This document shows positions 1 to 8,174 of a stretch of DNA of 16,509 nt, piece after piece; position 1 is the first letter of the stretch; each line of letters begins with the position of its first letter. Under the pieces are notes generated by a model. It worked only from the letters and a program-made list of their open reading frames with translations, was not told the origin of the DNA and made no database searches. Source of the DNA: Chloroflexota bacterium (lineage in GTDB: Bacteria; Chloroflexota; Limnocylindria; Limnocylindrales; CSP1-4); contig JAJYGO010000337.1 of the NCBI GenBank assembly GCA_021785115.1, positions 1-16,509 of the forward strand, read 5' to 3'. The position numbers and the translations under genes are program-made.

Positions 1-17
1 CGCGCAGGGCTGGAAGC

Positions 18-1664
18 TCAAGGCAGGTCCTCCGCGACGCGCCGCCCGACGAACGCCACCTCGACGCCGTTGATCTCGGCGCCGTGGAGCTTGTTCGCCG
101 CGACGATGTACGCCTCGAGGGACGCCTCGATGATGTTCGTCGACAGGCCGTGGCCGGTGACCACCAGGGCGCCCGGGCCCTCGTCCGAGGAGCGTCGCGC
201 CCGGAGCAGGACCTGGCCCTGCGCGTCGCCGTCGCCCGAGACGGCCTTGATCTCGTACTCGGTGAGCACGGGGTTCCAGCCCAGCACGGGGCGGATCGCC
301 TCGTCCACGGACTTGAACAGCGCGTTCACCGGGCCGTTGCCGGTGCTGTTGCCGGCCTTCGCGCTGCCGGCGACGACCAGGCTGGCCGAGCCGACGGAGT
401 GGCCGCCCGACGACGAGGTGATGCTCCAGCCGAGCAGCTCGATGGAGCGCGGCACGTCGGCCTTGCGCTGCTCGACGAGGGCGAGCAGGTCGGCGTCGGT
501 GACCTCCTTCTTGGAGTCCGCGAGCTGGATCGCGGCGCGGTAGACCGCGTCGAGCTCCTCGCCCTCGACCTCGACGCCCAGCTCGCGGAGCTTGCCCTGG
601 AGGCCCCGCCGGCCGGACAGCTTGCCGATCGACAGGGTGCTGCCGGACAGGCCCACCGACTGCGGGGTCATGATCTCGTAGGTGAGCGGGTTCTTGAGGA
701 CGCCGTCCTGGTGGATCCCCGACTCGTGGGCGAACGCGTTGGAGCCCACGATGGCCTTGTTGGGCTGGATCGTGAAGCCGGTGAGGTAGCTGACCAGGCG
801 CGAGGCCGCGGTGATCTGCTCGGTGGCCACGGACGCCGCGAGGTCCGGGAACTGGGCCGGCCGCGTGCGGAGCGCCATCACCACCTCCTCGAGCGAGGCG
901 TTGCCCGCCCGCTCGCCGAGGCCGTTGATGGTGACCTCCACCTGGCGAGCGCCCGCCTGGACGGCGGCGAGCGTGTTCGCGGTGGCGAGGCCCAGGTCGT
1001 TGTGGCAGTGGACGCTGATCGTGGCGGCGTCGCCGACGCGGCCCTTGACCGCGCCGACCAGCCGGCCGAACTCCGACGGGATCGCGTAGCCGACGGTGTC
1101 CGGGATGTTGAGGGTCGAGGCGCCGGCCTCGGTGACGGCCTCGTACACGTCGAGCAGGTAGTCCAGCTCGGTGCGCGAGGCGTCCTCGCCCGAGAACTCG
1201 ATCTCGGCGTCGCGGCCCAGCGTCTGGCGGGCCCACTTCACCCAGCGCACGGACTCGGCGAGGGCCTGCTCGCGGGTCATGCGCAGCTTGTGCACCAGGT
1301 GGATGTCGCTGGTCGCGATGAACAGGTGGAGGTGCGGCCGCTCGGCGACGCGGATCGCCTCGACCGCCCGCTGCGGGTCCCCGTCGCGGCAGCGGGCGAG
1401 CGCCGCCACGGCGATCCCGCCCCTGGTCTCCTGGGCGATCCGCCGGACCGCCTCGAAGTCGCCGGGCGAGGCGGCCGGGAAGCCCGCCTCGATGACGTCC
1501 ACCTTGAGCCGGGCCAGCTGGCGGGCGACCTCGAGCTTCTCCGCGGCGGTCAGGCCGGCGCCGGGCGCCTGCTCGCCGTCGCGGAGCGTGGTGTCGAAGA
1601 TCCGGACCGCCCCGGCCGGGACGCCCGCCCCGAAGCGCGGGTTGGTTGACTCGAACGAGGTCAC
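18..1664 (-). CDS. leuA: 2-isopropylmalate synthase
   Basis: LeuA condenses acetyl-CoA with 2-ketoisovalerate, the first committed step of leucine synthesis, in the cytoplasm. The 548-residue product has the family layout. An HMGL-like TIM barrel opens with [13 protein letters not shown] near residue 23, carries the metal-binding HCHNDLG (His219/His221) and has the [13 protein letters not shown] motif. A C-terminal LeuA dimer/allosteric domain ends in [17 protein letters not shown] and is the usual site of leucine feedback. Length is normal for a bacterial type-1 enzyme with its regulatory domain. The GTG start at 1664 overlaps the ilvC stop in a GTGA tetranucleotide, with a purine-rich GGTAGGGAG stretch just upstream, so translation is probably coupled to ilvC. 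It is the last gene of the ilvB-ilvN-ilvC-leuA operon. Homocitrate or citramalate synthase is the main alternative within the family, but the domain set and partners favour LeuA. Confidence 0.96.
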   Translation of the reverse strand: MTSFESTNPRFGAGVPAGAVRIFDTTLRDGEQAPGAGLTAAEKLEVARQLARLKVDVIEAGFPAASPGDFEAVRRIAQETRGGIAVAALARCRDGDPQRAVEAIRVAERPHLHLFIATSDIHLVHKLRMTREQALAESVRWVKWARQTLGRDAEIEFSGEDASRTELDYLLDVYEAVTEAGASTLNIPDTVGYAIPSEFGRLVGAVKGRVGDAATISVHCHNDLGLATANTLAAVQAGARQVEVTINGLGERAGNASLEEVVMALRTRPAQFPDLAASVATEQITAASRLVSYLTGFTIQPNKAIVGSNAFAHESGIHQDGVLKNPLTYEIMTPQSVGLSGSTLSIGKLSGRRGLQGKLRELGVEVEGEELDAVYRAAIQLADSKKEVTDADLLALVEQRKADVPRSIELLGWSITSSSGGHSVGSASLVVAGSAKAGNSTGNGPVNALFKSVDEAIRPVLGWNPVLTEYEIKAVSGDGDAQGQVLLRARRSSDEGPGALVVTGHGLSTNIIEASLEAYIVAANKLHGAEINGVEVAFVGRRVAEDLP

Positions 1665-2710
1665 TTCTTGCTCCCTACCGAACTGGTCGAGGCCTGGGCG
1701 GCGCCCGCCTCGACCACCACCGGGTTGAGGAACGGCATCTTGCCGCGCAGGTCGGCGCCGACCTGCTCGATCTGGTGGTGGCGGTCGCGGGCGCGCAGCT
1801 CCTCGAACTCGCCGCCGCCGGCGTCCTGGACCGCGATCCAGCGGGCCGCGAAGGAGCCCGACTGGATGTCCGAGAGGACGTCCTTCATCGCCGCCTTGGC
1901 GCCCTCGGTCACCCGCGGCCCGGAGACGTAGTCGCCGAACTCGGCCGTGTCGCTGACGCTGAAGCGCATGTAGTTGAGGCCGCCGCGGTACATGAGGTCC
2001 ACGATCAGCTTCAGCTCGTGCATGGTCTCGAAGTAGGCGAGCTCAGGCTGGTAGCCGGCCTCGACCAGCGTCTCGAACGCGGCCTTGATCAGGGCCGACA
2101 CGCCGCCGCAGAGGAGCGCCTGCTCCCCGAACAGGTCGGTCTCGGTCTCCTCCTTGAACGTGGTCTCGAGCACGCCGGCGCGGGTGTTGCCGTTGCCCTT
2201 CGCGTAGGCGAGGGTGCGGGCGCGCCCGGTGCCGGTGGCGTCCTGCTCCACCGCGAACAGCGCCGGCACGCCGCCGCCCTGCTCGTAGACCGAGCGGACC
2301 AGGTGTCCCGGGCCCTTGGGCGCCACCATGCCCACGTCCACGCCCGCCGGCGGCTGGATCCGGCCGAACCGGATGTTGAACCCGTGGGCGAACATCAGCA
2401 GCTGGCCGTCGCGCAGGTTCGGCCCGATCTCGGCGTCGTAGACCGCCTTCTGGACCGTGTCGGGCAGGGCGACCATGATCACGTCGGCCGCCCTGACGGC
2501 CTCCGCGACGGTCATGACCTCGAAGCCGGCGGCCTCGGCGTGGGGCCGGCTCTTGCTCCCCTCGGCCAGGCCGACGATCACCCGCAGGCCGCTGTCGCGC
2601 AGGTTGGCGGCGTGGGCGTGGCCCTGCGAGCCGTAGCCGAGGACCGCGATGGTCTGCCCCTCGAGCGCCGACAGGTCGGCATCGGCGTCGTAGTACATCT
2701 TCGCGGTCAC
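1661..2710 (-). CDS. ilvC: Ketol-acid reductoisomerase, class I
   Basis: IlvC isomerises and reduces 2-acetolactate or 2-aceto-2-hydroxybutyrate to the dihydroxy acids of the Val/Leu and Ile pathways. The 349-residue product starts with the KARI signature [14 protein letters not shown] and a Rossmann [10 protein letters not shown] loop (residues 25-34). The cofactor loop GLAEGSKSR contains serines typical of phosphate recognition, suggesting NADPH use. PKGPGHLVR and the Mg-binding [11 protein letters not shown] and [17 protein letters not shown] segments of the KARI C-terminal domain follow. Length fits the short class I form. The GTG start at 2710 gives a GTGA overlap with the ilvN stop. An in-frame ATG four codons later (MYYDAD) is a plausible alternative. 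The stop overlaps the leuA start in the same way. Product identity is secure; the exact start is less so. Confidence 0.97.
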   Translation of the reverse strand: MTAKMYYDADADLSALEGQTIAVLGYGSQGHAHAANLRDSGLRVIVGLAEGSKSRPHAEAAGFEVMTVAEAVRAADVIMVALPDTVQKAVYDAEIGPNLRDGQLLMFAHGFNIRFGRIQPPAGVDVGMVAPKGPGHLVRSVYEQGGGVPALFAVEQDATGTGRARTLAYAKGNGNTRAGVLETTFKEETETDLFGEQALLCGGVSALIKAAFETLVEAGYQPELAYFETMHELKLIVDLMYRGGLNYMRFSVSDTAEFGDYVSGPRVTEGAKAAMKDVLSDIQSGSFAARWIAVQDAGGGEFEELRARDRHHQIEQVGADLRGKMPFLNPVVVEAGAAQASTSSVGSKK

Positions 2711-3276
2711 AGCTTGAGCGCCTCCTCGATGGACCCGGCGCCGCGCAGCATGACGATCGCGCCGGTCCGGACCAGTTCCTTGATTCCATAGCTGCGCATG
2801 AGCGCGACCAGCGCGTCGATCTCGCTCTCCGAGCCGGTCGCCTCGACGATGACGGACTCGGGGGCGATGTCGACGACGCGGCCCTTGTACAGCTCGACGA
2901 TCTTGATGACCTCGCCCCGGTTGGCGTCGGACGCGCGGACCTTGATCAGCGCGAGCTCGTGCTCGACGACCTGGTCGGCGGTCACGTCCTGGACCTTGAG
3001 CACGTCGACGAGCTTGTACAGCTGCTTGGCCGCCTGCTCGACCGCGACGTCGTCGCCGTGGAGCGTGATGGTCATGCGGCTGATGTGCTCGCGGTCGGTG
3101 CGCGACACGGCCAGCGAGTCGATGTTGAAGTTGCGCGCCCGCATCAGGCTCGCGACGCGGTTCAGGACGCCGGGCCGGTCCATGACCAGCACGATCAGCG
3201 CGTGGCGGTGCGCCTCGCCCGAGCCGGGGATCGCGCGCGGCGGCGGCGCCGCGTGGGCGGCGGTGTCGGGGGTCAT
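2707..3276 (-). CDS. ilvN: Acetolactate synthase small (regulatory) subunit
   Basis: IlvN binds the catalytic subunit IlvB, raises its activity and usually confers valine feedback inhibition. The 189-residue protein has a Pro/Ala-rich N-terminal tail of about 20 residues. An ACT domain follows ([20 protein letters not shown], then [13 protein letters not shown]), and then the C-terminal ALS_ss_C domain ([17 protein letters not shown], ending GSIEEALKL). The ATG at 3276 overlaps the ilvB stop as ATGA. The open frame extends further upstream inside ilvB, but that part is antisense-like arginine/proline-rich text without family similarity, so this start is chosen. The gene is expected to be translated only with ilvB through the overlap. 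The family name ilvH is sometimes used for the same subunit. Confidence 0.95.
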   Translation of the reverse strand: MTPDTAAHAAPPPRAIPGSGEAHRHALIVLVMDRPGVLNRVASLMRARNFNIDSLAVSRTDREHISRMTITLHGDDVAVEQAAKQLYKLVDVLKVQDVTADQVVEHELALIKVRASDANRGEVIKIVELYKGRVVDIAPESVIVEATGSESEIDALVALMRSYGIKELVRTGAIVMLRGAGSIEEALKL

Positions 3277-5144
3277 TCCTCGGGGCCTCCCCAGGTCTCG
3301 ATCAGGTCGGACAGGCCCTTGCCGGCGGTCATGAACGGGAAGACGTTCTGCTCCTGCTCGATCTCGAACCAGATGAGCGCGGGGCCGTCCACGGCCTGCG
3401 CCGCCTTGATCGCCGTGTCCACGTCCTCGGGCCGGCTCGCCTTCCAGGACGGCATGCCGTAGGCGTCGGCGAGCTTGCAGAAGTCGGGGCCGGGCAGGTG
3501 GGAGCTGTGGTAGTTCCCCGCGTACACGATCTCCTGCCACTGGCGGATCATGCCCAGCTTCTTGTTGTCGAGGACCGCGATCTTGACCGGGATGTTGTCG
3601 GCGACGAGCGTCATCAACTCCTGGCTGGTCATCTGGAAGCCGCCGTCGCCGACCAGCGCCCAGGTCTCCGCGCTCGGGTTGCCGAGCGCGGCGCCCATCG
3701 CCGCCGGGACGCCGTAGCCCATGGTGCCGAGCCCGCCGGAGCTGATGTGGCTGTTCGGGCGCTTGAACCTCGTGTAGCGCGCGGTCCACATCTGGTTCTG
3801 GCCGACGTCGGCGACGTAGGTGCCCACGTGGTCGGTCAGCTCGCCGATCCGCGCGACGACGAAGTCCGCCGTCATCACGCCCTCGCGCCAGCCGCCCGAG
3901 CCGTGCCAGCTGGCGGCCTGGGACTCGGCGCGCCACTCGTCCAGCTGGTCGAGGTACTCGGCGCGGGCCTCTCGGGCCACCGGGTGCACCGCCTTGGCCA
4001 GCGCCGCGAGGACGCGCTTGGCGTCGCCCACGATCGGGACCTCGACCGCGACGTTCTTGCCGATCTCGGCGGGGTCGATGTCGGCGTGGATGATCCGCGC
4101 GTACGGGGCGTACGTGGCGACGCTGCCGGTGACCCGGTCGTCGAAGCGCATGCCGATGGCGATCAGGAGGTCGGCGGCCTGGATCGCCCGGTTTACGTGC
4201 TTCCAGCCGTGCATGCCCATGTAGCCGTAGGCGAGCGGGTGGTCCTCGTCGAGCGCGCCGATGCCCAGCAGCGACCAAGCCACGGGGATCTGCGCCTTCT
4301 CGGCGAAGGCCCTGAGCTCCTCCTCGGCGTTGGCGATCAGCACGCCGTGCCCGGCCAGGATGAGCGGCCGCTTGGCGTTGGCGATCTCCCTCGCCGCCGT
4401 CTTGATCTGCTTGGGGTGCCCCTCGATCGTCGGGCGGAAGCCCGGCAGGCCGGCCACGACCTCCTCCTCGGTCGGGTGCTCGGCCCGGGTCTCCTGCTGG
4501 AGCGCGTCCTTGGTGAAGTCAACGTGGACGGGCCCGGGGCGACCGTGGCTCGCGAGGTAGAAGGCCTCGGCGACGACCCGCGGGATGTCGTCGGCGTGGC
4601 GGACGAGGTAGTTGTGCTTGGTCATCGGCAGGGTGATGCCGGTGATGTCGATCTCCTGGAAGGCGTCCTTGCCCAGGAGCGGGCTGGCGACGTTGCCCGT
4701 GAGCGCGACCATCGGGACCGAGTCCAGCATCGCCGTGCCGATGCCGGTGACCAGGTTGGTGGCGCCGGGGCCGCTGGTGCCCATGCACACCCCGACCTTG
4801 CCGCTTGCCCGCGCGTAGCCGTCGGCGGCGTGGGCGCCGCCCTGCTCGTGCCGGACGAGGATGTGCCGGACCTCGGGGTAGTCGGCCAGGATGTCGTAGA
4901 TCGGGAGGATGACGCCGCCCGGATAGCTGAACAGCGTGTCCACGCCCTGGCGGACGAGCGCCTCCATGAGCGCGTCGGCGCCGATCCTGGTGCGCTTCTT
5001 GACGCGCGAGTCGTGCAGCATTGCGCGGCGCGCCTCGTCGATCGCCGCGGCGGCCGGCGTGCCGGCGCCGGGCACGTGGCTGCGACGCTGGGGCGCGCTC
5101 GCGGCGGTACCGCCTGCCGGCGGTTCGCCTTTGGTCACGGTCAT
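3273..5144 (-). CDS. ilvB: Acetolactate synthase large (catalytic) subunit
   Basis: IlvB is the TPP- and FAD-dependent enzyme that makes acetolactate or acetohydroxybutyrate from pyruvate, the first shared step of BCAA synthesis. The 623-residue product has the three TPP-enzyme domains. The N-terminal PYR domain holds the catalytic Glu ([20 protein letters not shown], Glu100). The central FAD/regulatory domain includes [12 protein letters not shown] near 330-341. The C-terminal PP domain has the Mg/TPP motif GDGGFQM (499-505) through Asn527. About 50 N-terminal residues before RTRIGADAL are low complexity and unlike the core, and an in-frame ATG at residue 42 is an alternative start. The upstream AAGGGA lies about 10 bases before ATG 5144. 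It is the first structural gene of the operon, about 50 bases beyond the attenuator hairpin, so it is likely controlled by transcription attenuation. Confidence 0.97.
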   Translation of the reverse strand: MTVTKGEPPAGGTAASAPQRRSHVPGAGTPAAAAIDEARRAMLHDSRVKKRTRIGADALMEALVRQGVDTLFSYPGGVILPIYDILADYPEVRHILVRHEQGGAHAADGYARASGKVGVCMGTSGPGATNLVTGIGTAMLDSVPMVALTGNVASPLLGKDAFQEIDITGITLPMTKHNYLVRHADDIPRVVAEAFYLASHGRPGPVHVDFTKDALQQETRAEHPTEEEVVAGLPGFRPTIEGHPKQIKTAAREIANAKRPLILAGHGVLIANAEEELRAFAEKAQIPVAWSLLGIGALDEDHPLAYGYMGMHGWKHVNRAIQAADLLIAIGMRFDDRVTGSVATYAPYARIIHADIDPAEIGKNVAVEVPIVGDAKRVLAALAKAVHPVAREARAEYLDQLDEWRAESQAASWHGSGGWREGVMTADFVVARIGELTDHVGTYVADVGQNQMWTARYTRFKRPNSHISSGGLGTMGYGVPAAMGAALGNPSAETWALVGDGGFQMTSQELMTLVADNIPVKIAVLDNKKLGMIRQWQEIVYAGNYHSSHLPGPDFCKLADAYGMPSWKASRPEDVDTAIKAAQAVDGPALIWFEIEQEQNVFPFMTAGKGLSDLIETWGGPEE

Positions 5145-5194
5145 CGCTGTTCGGTCCCTTTCGCCCGGTCGGTCCCGCGACCTGCCCGGACATG

Positions 5195-5222
5195 CAAAGA
5201 CCCTCGCCTCCCGGCGAGGGTC
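5195..5222 (-). terminator. Attenuator terminator hairpin of the ilv operon
   Basis: On the minus strand GACCCTCGCC (5222-5213), loop GGGA (5212-5209) and GGCGAGGGTC (5208-5199) form a perfect 10-bp GC-rich stem, followed by TTTG. The U run is only three long, so termination may be leaky or factor-assisted. Its place between the leader ORF stop (5248) and the ilvB start (5144) is that of a BCAA-operon attenuator, not of a terminator for an upstream gene. Confidence 0.8.
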
Positions 5223-5293
5223 CCTTCGGTTCTAGGTGGCTCCGGCGCTATCGGCGCCCGATCCTCCGCGATCCTCCGTTCTCCCGCCGGGAG
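5208..5293 (-). promoter_or_regulatory. Predicted antiterminator pairing
   Basis: The leader RNA segment CTCCCGGCGGG (5293-5283) is complementary to CTCGCCGGGAG (5218-5208): nine consecutive Watson-Crick pairs, then a G-U and a G-C. This pairing uses the 5' arm and loop of the terminator, so the two structures exclude each other. The same upstream segment can fold on itself as CTCCC-GGC-GGGAG (5293-5281), which would hide it and favour the terminator. A further GGCGC-N5-GCGCC hairpin at 5258-5244 encloses the leader stop codon. The pairing is read from sequence; function is inferred. Confidence 0.6.
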
Positions 5294-5463
5294 CCGGTAA
5301 TGAGGAGGCCAAGAAGGCCCTCAAGGCCCAGGAGGAGCGAGCGAAGAAGGTCGAGGGGGGATACGCCGAGCTGGAGGTCGCGGGTGGGCACGGTCACGCG
5401 GCGGCCGTCCGTCGTCACGACGACGGCGACAGCTCGGCGGTCCCGGTTCTCGAAGAAGCCCAC
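5248..5463 (-). CDS. Leucine-rich leader ORF upstream of ilvB (putative attenuation peptide)
   Basis: A 71-codon frame starts at GTG 5463 with AGGAG six bases upstream (GCAGGAGTTCCAGTG), and stops 25 bases before the attenuator stem. The product begins VGFFENRDRRAVAVVVTTDG. Residues 37-55 hold eleven Leu and one Ile (LDLLRSLLLGLEGLLGLLI), and it ends in an Arg/Gly-rich tail. Valine is clustered at 12-16. Leu codons include five CTT, the Ile is ATT, and one Val is GTA, all scarce in neighbouring genes by eye. Translation stalling on these codons when Leu/Ile is short would leave the antiterminator segment just downstream exposed. It is longer than classic leader peptides, so an independent small protein with a hydrophobic helix is the alternative. 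An in-frame ATG at 5514 lacks a spaced Shine-Dalgarno and overlaps the promoter. Confidence 0.6.
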   Translation of the reverse strand: MGFFENRDRRAVAVVVTTDGRRVTVPTRDLQLGVSPLDLLRSLLLGLEGLLGLLITGSRRENGGSRRIGRR

Positions 5464-5501
5464 TGGAACTCCTGCACGCCCGCTACGCGGCGGGTGCCGG
5501 G

Positions 5502-5531
5502 AGTGTAACGGCATCCTCGCCAAGGGCGCAA
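5502..5531 (-). promoter_or_regulatory. Candidate promoter of the ilv leader/operon
   Basis: On the minus strand TTGCGC (5531-5526) and TACACT (5507-5502) are 18 bases apart, resembling -35 and -10 boxes. The start of transcription would fall near 5495, about 30 bases before the leader GTG. The -10 is the better match; the -35 matches only its first three bases. Confidence 0.5.
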
Positions 5532-5631
5532 CCACCCCAACCGCAACCTTCGGGTGCGCGGCGGGCGGGCGGCGCGAGGGGCTCGGCGCGGCCGAGCTGG
5601 GGTGGCCGCGCTCCCCGAGCAGCGCGGGCGG

Positions 5632-5648
5632 CTGGACCGCCAGTCCAT
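5632..5648. repeat. Dyad copy 1 (TGGAC-N5-GTCCA)
   Basis: CTGGACCGCCAGTCCAT contains TGGAC (5633-5637) and GTCCA (5643-5647) around a five-base spacer, centre 5640. It is a perfect 5-bp half-site dyad and the first of four in this divergent intergenic region. Possible operator; function inferred only from placement. Confidence 0.6.
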
Positions 5649-5673
5649 GCGATCGGGGCCAATCGGAGCCGCG

Positions 5674-5690
5674 ATGGACTCGGGGTCCAG
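5674..5690. repeat. Dyad copy 2 (TGGAC-N5-GTCCA)
   Basis: ATGGACTCGGGGTCCAG has perfect TGGAC (5675-5679) and GTCCA (5685-5689) half-sites, centre 5682. That is 42 bases (about four helical turns) from copy 1. It is followed by CCG, as in copy 4. Confidence 0.6.
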
Positions 5691-5735
5691 CCGTCGACCG
5701 CCAGGAGCCGTGACGAGCGTCTGCCGAGGCCGGCT

Positions 5736-5752
5736 CTGGACCCGGGGGCCAG
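5736..5752. repeat. Dyad copy 3 (one mismatch)
   Basis: CTGGACCCGGGGGCCAG has TGGAC (5737-5741) and GGCCA (5747-5751), one base off the consensus right half. Its centre at 5744 is 62 bases (about six turns) from copy 2. Confidence 0.55.
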
Positions 5753-5777
5753 TCGCGGACAGCGGACCGCCTGAAGT

Positions 5778-5794
5778 CTGGACTCCGGGTCCAG
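5778..5794. repeat. Dyad copy 4 (TGGAC-N5-GTCCA)
   Basis: CTGGACTCCGGGTCCAG is the longest match, with 6-bp half-sites CTGGAC/GTCCAG, centre 5786. It lies 42 bases from copy 3, repeating the copy 1-2 spacing. A lone GTCCAGCCG half-site with the same right flank recurs at 5834-5842. Confidence 0.6.
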
Positions 5795-5935
5795 CCGGGC
5801 GAGTCGGGGGCGGGCCGAGGCGGGCCGGGGCAGGTCCAGCCGAGCGAGTCGAGAGGTCGGCCTGGGCGAGACCAGCCAAGCCCAATGCACCCGCGCGATG
5901 AGCCGCCGATAAGCCGAGGCGGGTTCAATGGCCCC

Positions 5936-6667
5936 ATGCCCAGCCGCAACTTCGACGCCGCGATCCGACGCGTGGTTGTCGCGCGCCACCGCTCCCTCGC
6001 CGAGGACATCCAGAGGTTCCGGGAGGACGCCGGCCTGAGCAGGGCCGCACTCGCCGGGGCGGCGGGCGTGGACGCGGCGTTCCTCGGCCGGATCGAGCGC
6101 GGCGACGAGCGCCCGAGCCTCGAAACGTACGAGCGGCTCGCGGCGGTCCTCGGCGCCGACCTGAGCGTGCGCCTGTACCCCAACTCCGGACCGGCCATCC
6201 GCGACCGCCTGAGCGCCCCGATGCTCGAGGCCCTGCTGGGGATCCTCCACCCGCGCTGGCGCACGTTCACCGAAGTCCCGGTCCGGAGGCCCTCGCGCGG
6301 TTGGATCGACCTCGTGCTGCACGACGCCCAGGAGCGCGCCCTCCTCGCCGCCGAGCTCCAGTCCGAGCTCCGTCGGCTGGAGCAGCTGATCCGCTGGCAC
6401 GCGGAGAAGGCGGCCTCCCTGCCGAGCTGGGAGGGCTGGTCGCAGCTGGGCGCCGCACCCGACGTCAGCCAGATCCTGCTCGTGCAACGCACGCGCGCGA
6501 CGCGGGCCGTCGCCACGGCGTTCGCGCGACAGCTTCGGGCCGCCTACCCGGCCCACCCGGACGACGCACTCGCCGCGCTCACGACGCCACGCTCGCCGTG
6601 GCCGGGGCCCGCCCTGCTGTGGGCGGAGGTCACCGGCTCCAAGGCGCGGGTCCTGGGCGGCCGATGA
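5936..6667 (+). CDS. XRE-family HTH protein with PD-(D/E)XK-like C-terminal domain
   Basis: The 243-residue product has an XRE/Cro-type helix-turn-helix at about 21-80: [20 protein letters not shown], then a recognition region ending [20 protein letters not shown]. Residues about 85-220 begin [20 protein letters not shown] and include EVPV (Glu113), GWIDLVLHD (Asp125) and [19 protein letters not shown] (Glu140-Leu-Gln142). That E...D...ExQ order along alternating beta/helix text resembles a PD-(D/E)XK nuclease core with Gln replacing the usual Lys. Similar HTH-plus-tail proteins are common uncharacterised proteins in high-GC bacteria, to my recollection. ATG 5936 is preferred because it directly precedes the domain text; the in-frame ATG at 5885 adds 17 unlike residues. 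Neither has a good ribosome site. It is divergent from the ilv operon, with dyads between, so it may bind there. Whether it regulates or cleaves DNA is unknown. Confidence 0.75.
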   Translation: MPSRNFDAAIRRVVVARHRSLAEDIQRFREDAGLSRAALAGAAGVDAAFLGRIERGDERPSLETYERLAAVLGADLSVRLYPNSGPAIRDRLSAPMLEALLGILHPRWRTFTEVPVRRPSRGWIDLVLHDAQERALLAAELQSELRRLEQLIRWHAEKAASLPSWEGWSQLGAAPDVSQILLVQRTRATRAVATAFARQLRAAYPAHPDDALAALTTPRSPWPGPALLWAEVTGSKARVLGGR

Positions 6668-6689
6668 CCGCCCCGCGCGCTATTCGCGG

Positions 6690-6695
6690 TACGCT
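6690..6695 (+). promoter_or_regulatory. Candidate -10 element of leuCD
   Basis: TACGCT fits the TANNNT pattern, 33 bases before the leuC ATG. It predicts a leader of about 27 bases that includes the AGGA at 6718-6721. No clear -35 is seen. The same hexamer precedes the zinc-ribbon gene at 16298. Confidence 0.4.
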
Positions 6696-6728
6696 TGTCC
6701 GCCCGCCCACGCACCACAGGACCGCACG

Positions 6729-8171
6729 ATGACCGCACCGCGAACGCTCGTCGAGAAGATCTGGGACGACCACGTCGTCGCCCAGGACGAAGGCGCCCCC
6801 GCCCTGCTCGCGATCGACCTGCACCTCATCCACGAGGTCACCAGCCCCCAGGCCTTCACCGGCATCCGCCAGCGCGGCATCCCGGTGCGCCGCCCGGACA
6901 AGACGGTGGCCACGGCCGACCACAGCACGCCGACCACGCCCCGGGGCCTGCCGATCCTGGACCAGATGGGCGCGGCGCAGATCAAGCAGCTCGAGACCAA
7001 CTGCGCCGAGTACGGCATCCCGATCCACGCCTACGGCAGCGACACGCAGGGCATCGTCCACGTCATCGGCCCCGAGCTCGGGCTGACCCAGCCGGGCATG
7101 ACGATCGTCTGCGGCGACTCGCACACGGCCACCCACGGCGCGTTCGGGGCCCTCGCCTTCGGCATCGGCACCAGCGAGGTCGAGATGGTCCTCGCCACCC
7201 AGACGCTGCTCCAGCGCAAGCCCAAGACGTACGAGGTCCGCGTGGACGGCCGGCTGGGCCCCGGCGTCTCGGCCAAGGACATCATCCTCGCGCTCATCGC
7301 GAAGATCGGCACCGGCGGCGGGACGGGCCACGTCTTCGAGTACACCGGCGAGGCCATCCGCGCGCTCAACATGGAGCAGCGGATGACGATCTGCAACATG
7401 TCCATCGAGGGCGGGGCCCGGGCGGGCCTGGTCGCCCCCGACGAGGTCACCTACGAGTACCTCCAGGGCCGGCGCCACGCCCCGCAGGGGAGGGCCTGGG
7501 ACGAGGCCGTCGAGCGCTGGCGCCAGCTGCCGAGCGACGAGGGCGCGGTCTACGACAAGTCGGTCACCCTCGACGCCTCGACACTCGAGCCGATGGTCAC
7601 CTACGGCACCAACCCGGGCATGGGGATCCCGATCACCGGGCGCGTCCCCACGCTCGACGAGATGCCCGACGAGGCCGCCCGACGCGGCCTCGCGCACAGC
7701 CTCGAGTACATGAACCTCACCCCCGGCCAGCCGATCGCGGGCCAGCCGGTGGACGTGGTGTTCATCGGCTCCTGCACCAATAGCCGGATCAGCGACCTGC
7801 GCCTCGCGGCCAGCGTGCTCAAGGGCCGCACGGTGCACGCAGGGACCCGCGTGCTGGTCGTGCCGGGGAGCCAGCAGGTGAAGGCGCAGGCCGAGCGCGA
7901 GGGGCTGGACCAGGTCTTCAAGGCGGCCGGCGCCGAGTGGCGCGAGGCGGGCTGCTCGATGTGCCTCGCGATGAACGGCGACCAGCTCTCGCCGGGCCAG
8001 TACGCGGTCAGCACCTCCAACCGCAACTTCGAGGGGCGCCAGGGCAAGGGCGGCCGGACGCTCCTCGCCAGCCCGCTGACCGCGGCGGCGTCCGCGATCA
8101 AGGGCGCCGTCACCGATCCCCGGACCATCCCCGGCGTCGAGGACCTCGTGACCGTGGGCGGAGGGTACTGA
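6729..8171 (+). CDS. leuC: 3-isopropylmalate dehydratase large subunit
   Basis: LeuC, with LeuD, isomerises 2- to 3-isopropylmalate, the second leucine-specific step, using a [4Fe-4S] cluster. The 480-residue product begins [17 protein letters not shown] and has the aconitase-superfamily motifs DHSTPTTP and [13 protein letters not shown]. The three cluster cysteines are visible in IGSCTNSR (Cys349) and CSMC (Cys409, Cys412). Length is typical of the bacterial LeuC of the LeuCD heterodimer. The ATG at 6729 follows an AGGA eight bases upstream, and the first residues match the family N-terminus, fixing the start. Its TGA is three bases before the leuD start, so the two are co-transcribed. No attenuator-like structure was seen in front of it, unlike the ilvB operon. 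Confidence 0.97.
   Translation: MTAPRTLVEKIWDDHVVAQDEGAPALLAIDLHLIHEVTSPQAFTGIRQRGIPVRRPDKTVATADHSTPTTPRGLPILDQMGAAQIKQLETNCAEYGIPIHAYGSDTQGIVHVIGPELGLTQPGMTIVCGDSHTATHGAFGALAFGIGTSEVEMVLATQTLLQRKPKTYEVRVDGRLGPGVSAKDIILALIAKIGTGGGTGHVFEYTGEAIRALNMEQRMTICNMSIEGGARAGLVAPDEVTYEYLQGRRHAPQGRAWDEAVERWRQLPSDEGAVYDKSVTLDASTLEPMVTYGTNPGMGIPITGRVPTLDEMPDEAARRGLAHSLEYMNLTPGQPIAGQPVDVVFIGSCTNSRISDLRLAASVLKGRTVHAGTRVLVVPGSQQVKAQAEREGLDQVFKAAGAEWREAGCSMCLAMNGDQLSPGQYAVSTSNRNFEGRQGKGGRTLLASPLTAAASAIKGAVTDPRTIPGVEDLVTVGGGY
8160..8165 (+). promoter_or_regulatory. Ribosome binding site of leuD
   Basis: GGAGGG lies nine bases before the GTG at 8175, inside the last codons of leuC. It supports the GTG as the leuD start. 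Confidence 0.6.
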
Positions 8172-8174
8172 GCC

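Larger units (their letters stand above)
5532..5935. other. Noncoding divergent region between the ilv leader and the HTH gene
   Basis: This stretch of about 400 bases separates the minus-strand ilv transcription unit from the plus-strand HTH gene. I see no convincing gene: frames open across it translate into Pro/Arg/Ser-rich text without domains or ribosome sites. It holds four TGGAC-N5-GTCCA dyads (described separately) and a further GTCCA half-site at 5834-5838. It also holds a perfect 7-bp inverted repeat GCTCGGC-GCG-GCCGAGC at 5581-5597. GATAAG at 5908-5913 is a possible -10 for the HTH gene, with no recognisable -35. Confidence 0.6.

Noticed and set aside
5195..5300. T-box riboswitch in the ilv leader
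   Set aside because: No T-box core sequence or specifier-loop arrangement is seen on the minus strand. The translated Leu-rich frame explains the terminator better.
5632..5842. CRISPR array
   Set aside because: Repeats are only 15-17 bases, imperfect, and unevenly spaced (42/62/42), with no cas genes nearby.
5415..5885. Minus-strand frame of about 156 codons across the dyad region
   Set aside because: Pro/Arg/Ser-rich without motif, no ribosome site, and it overlaps the leader ORF in another frame.
5885..5935. Upstream ATG as start of the HTH gene
   Set aside because: Adds 17 residues unlike the domain, has no ribosome site and would cover the possible -10 at 5908.
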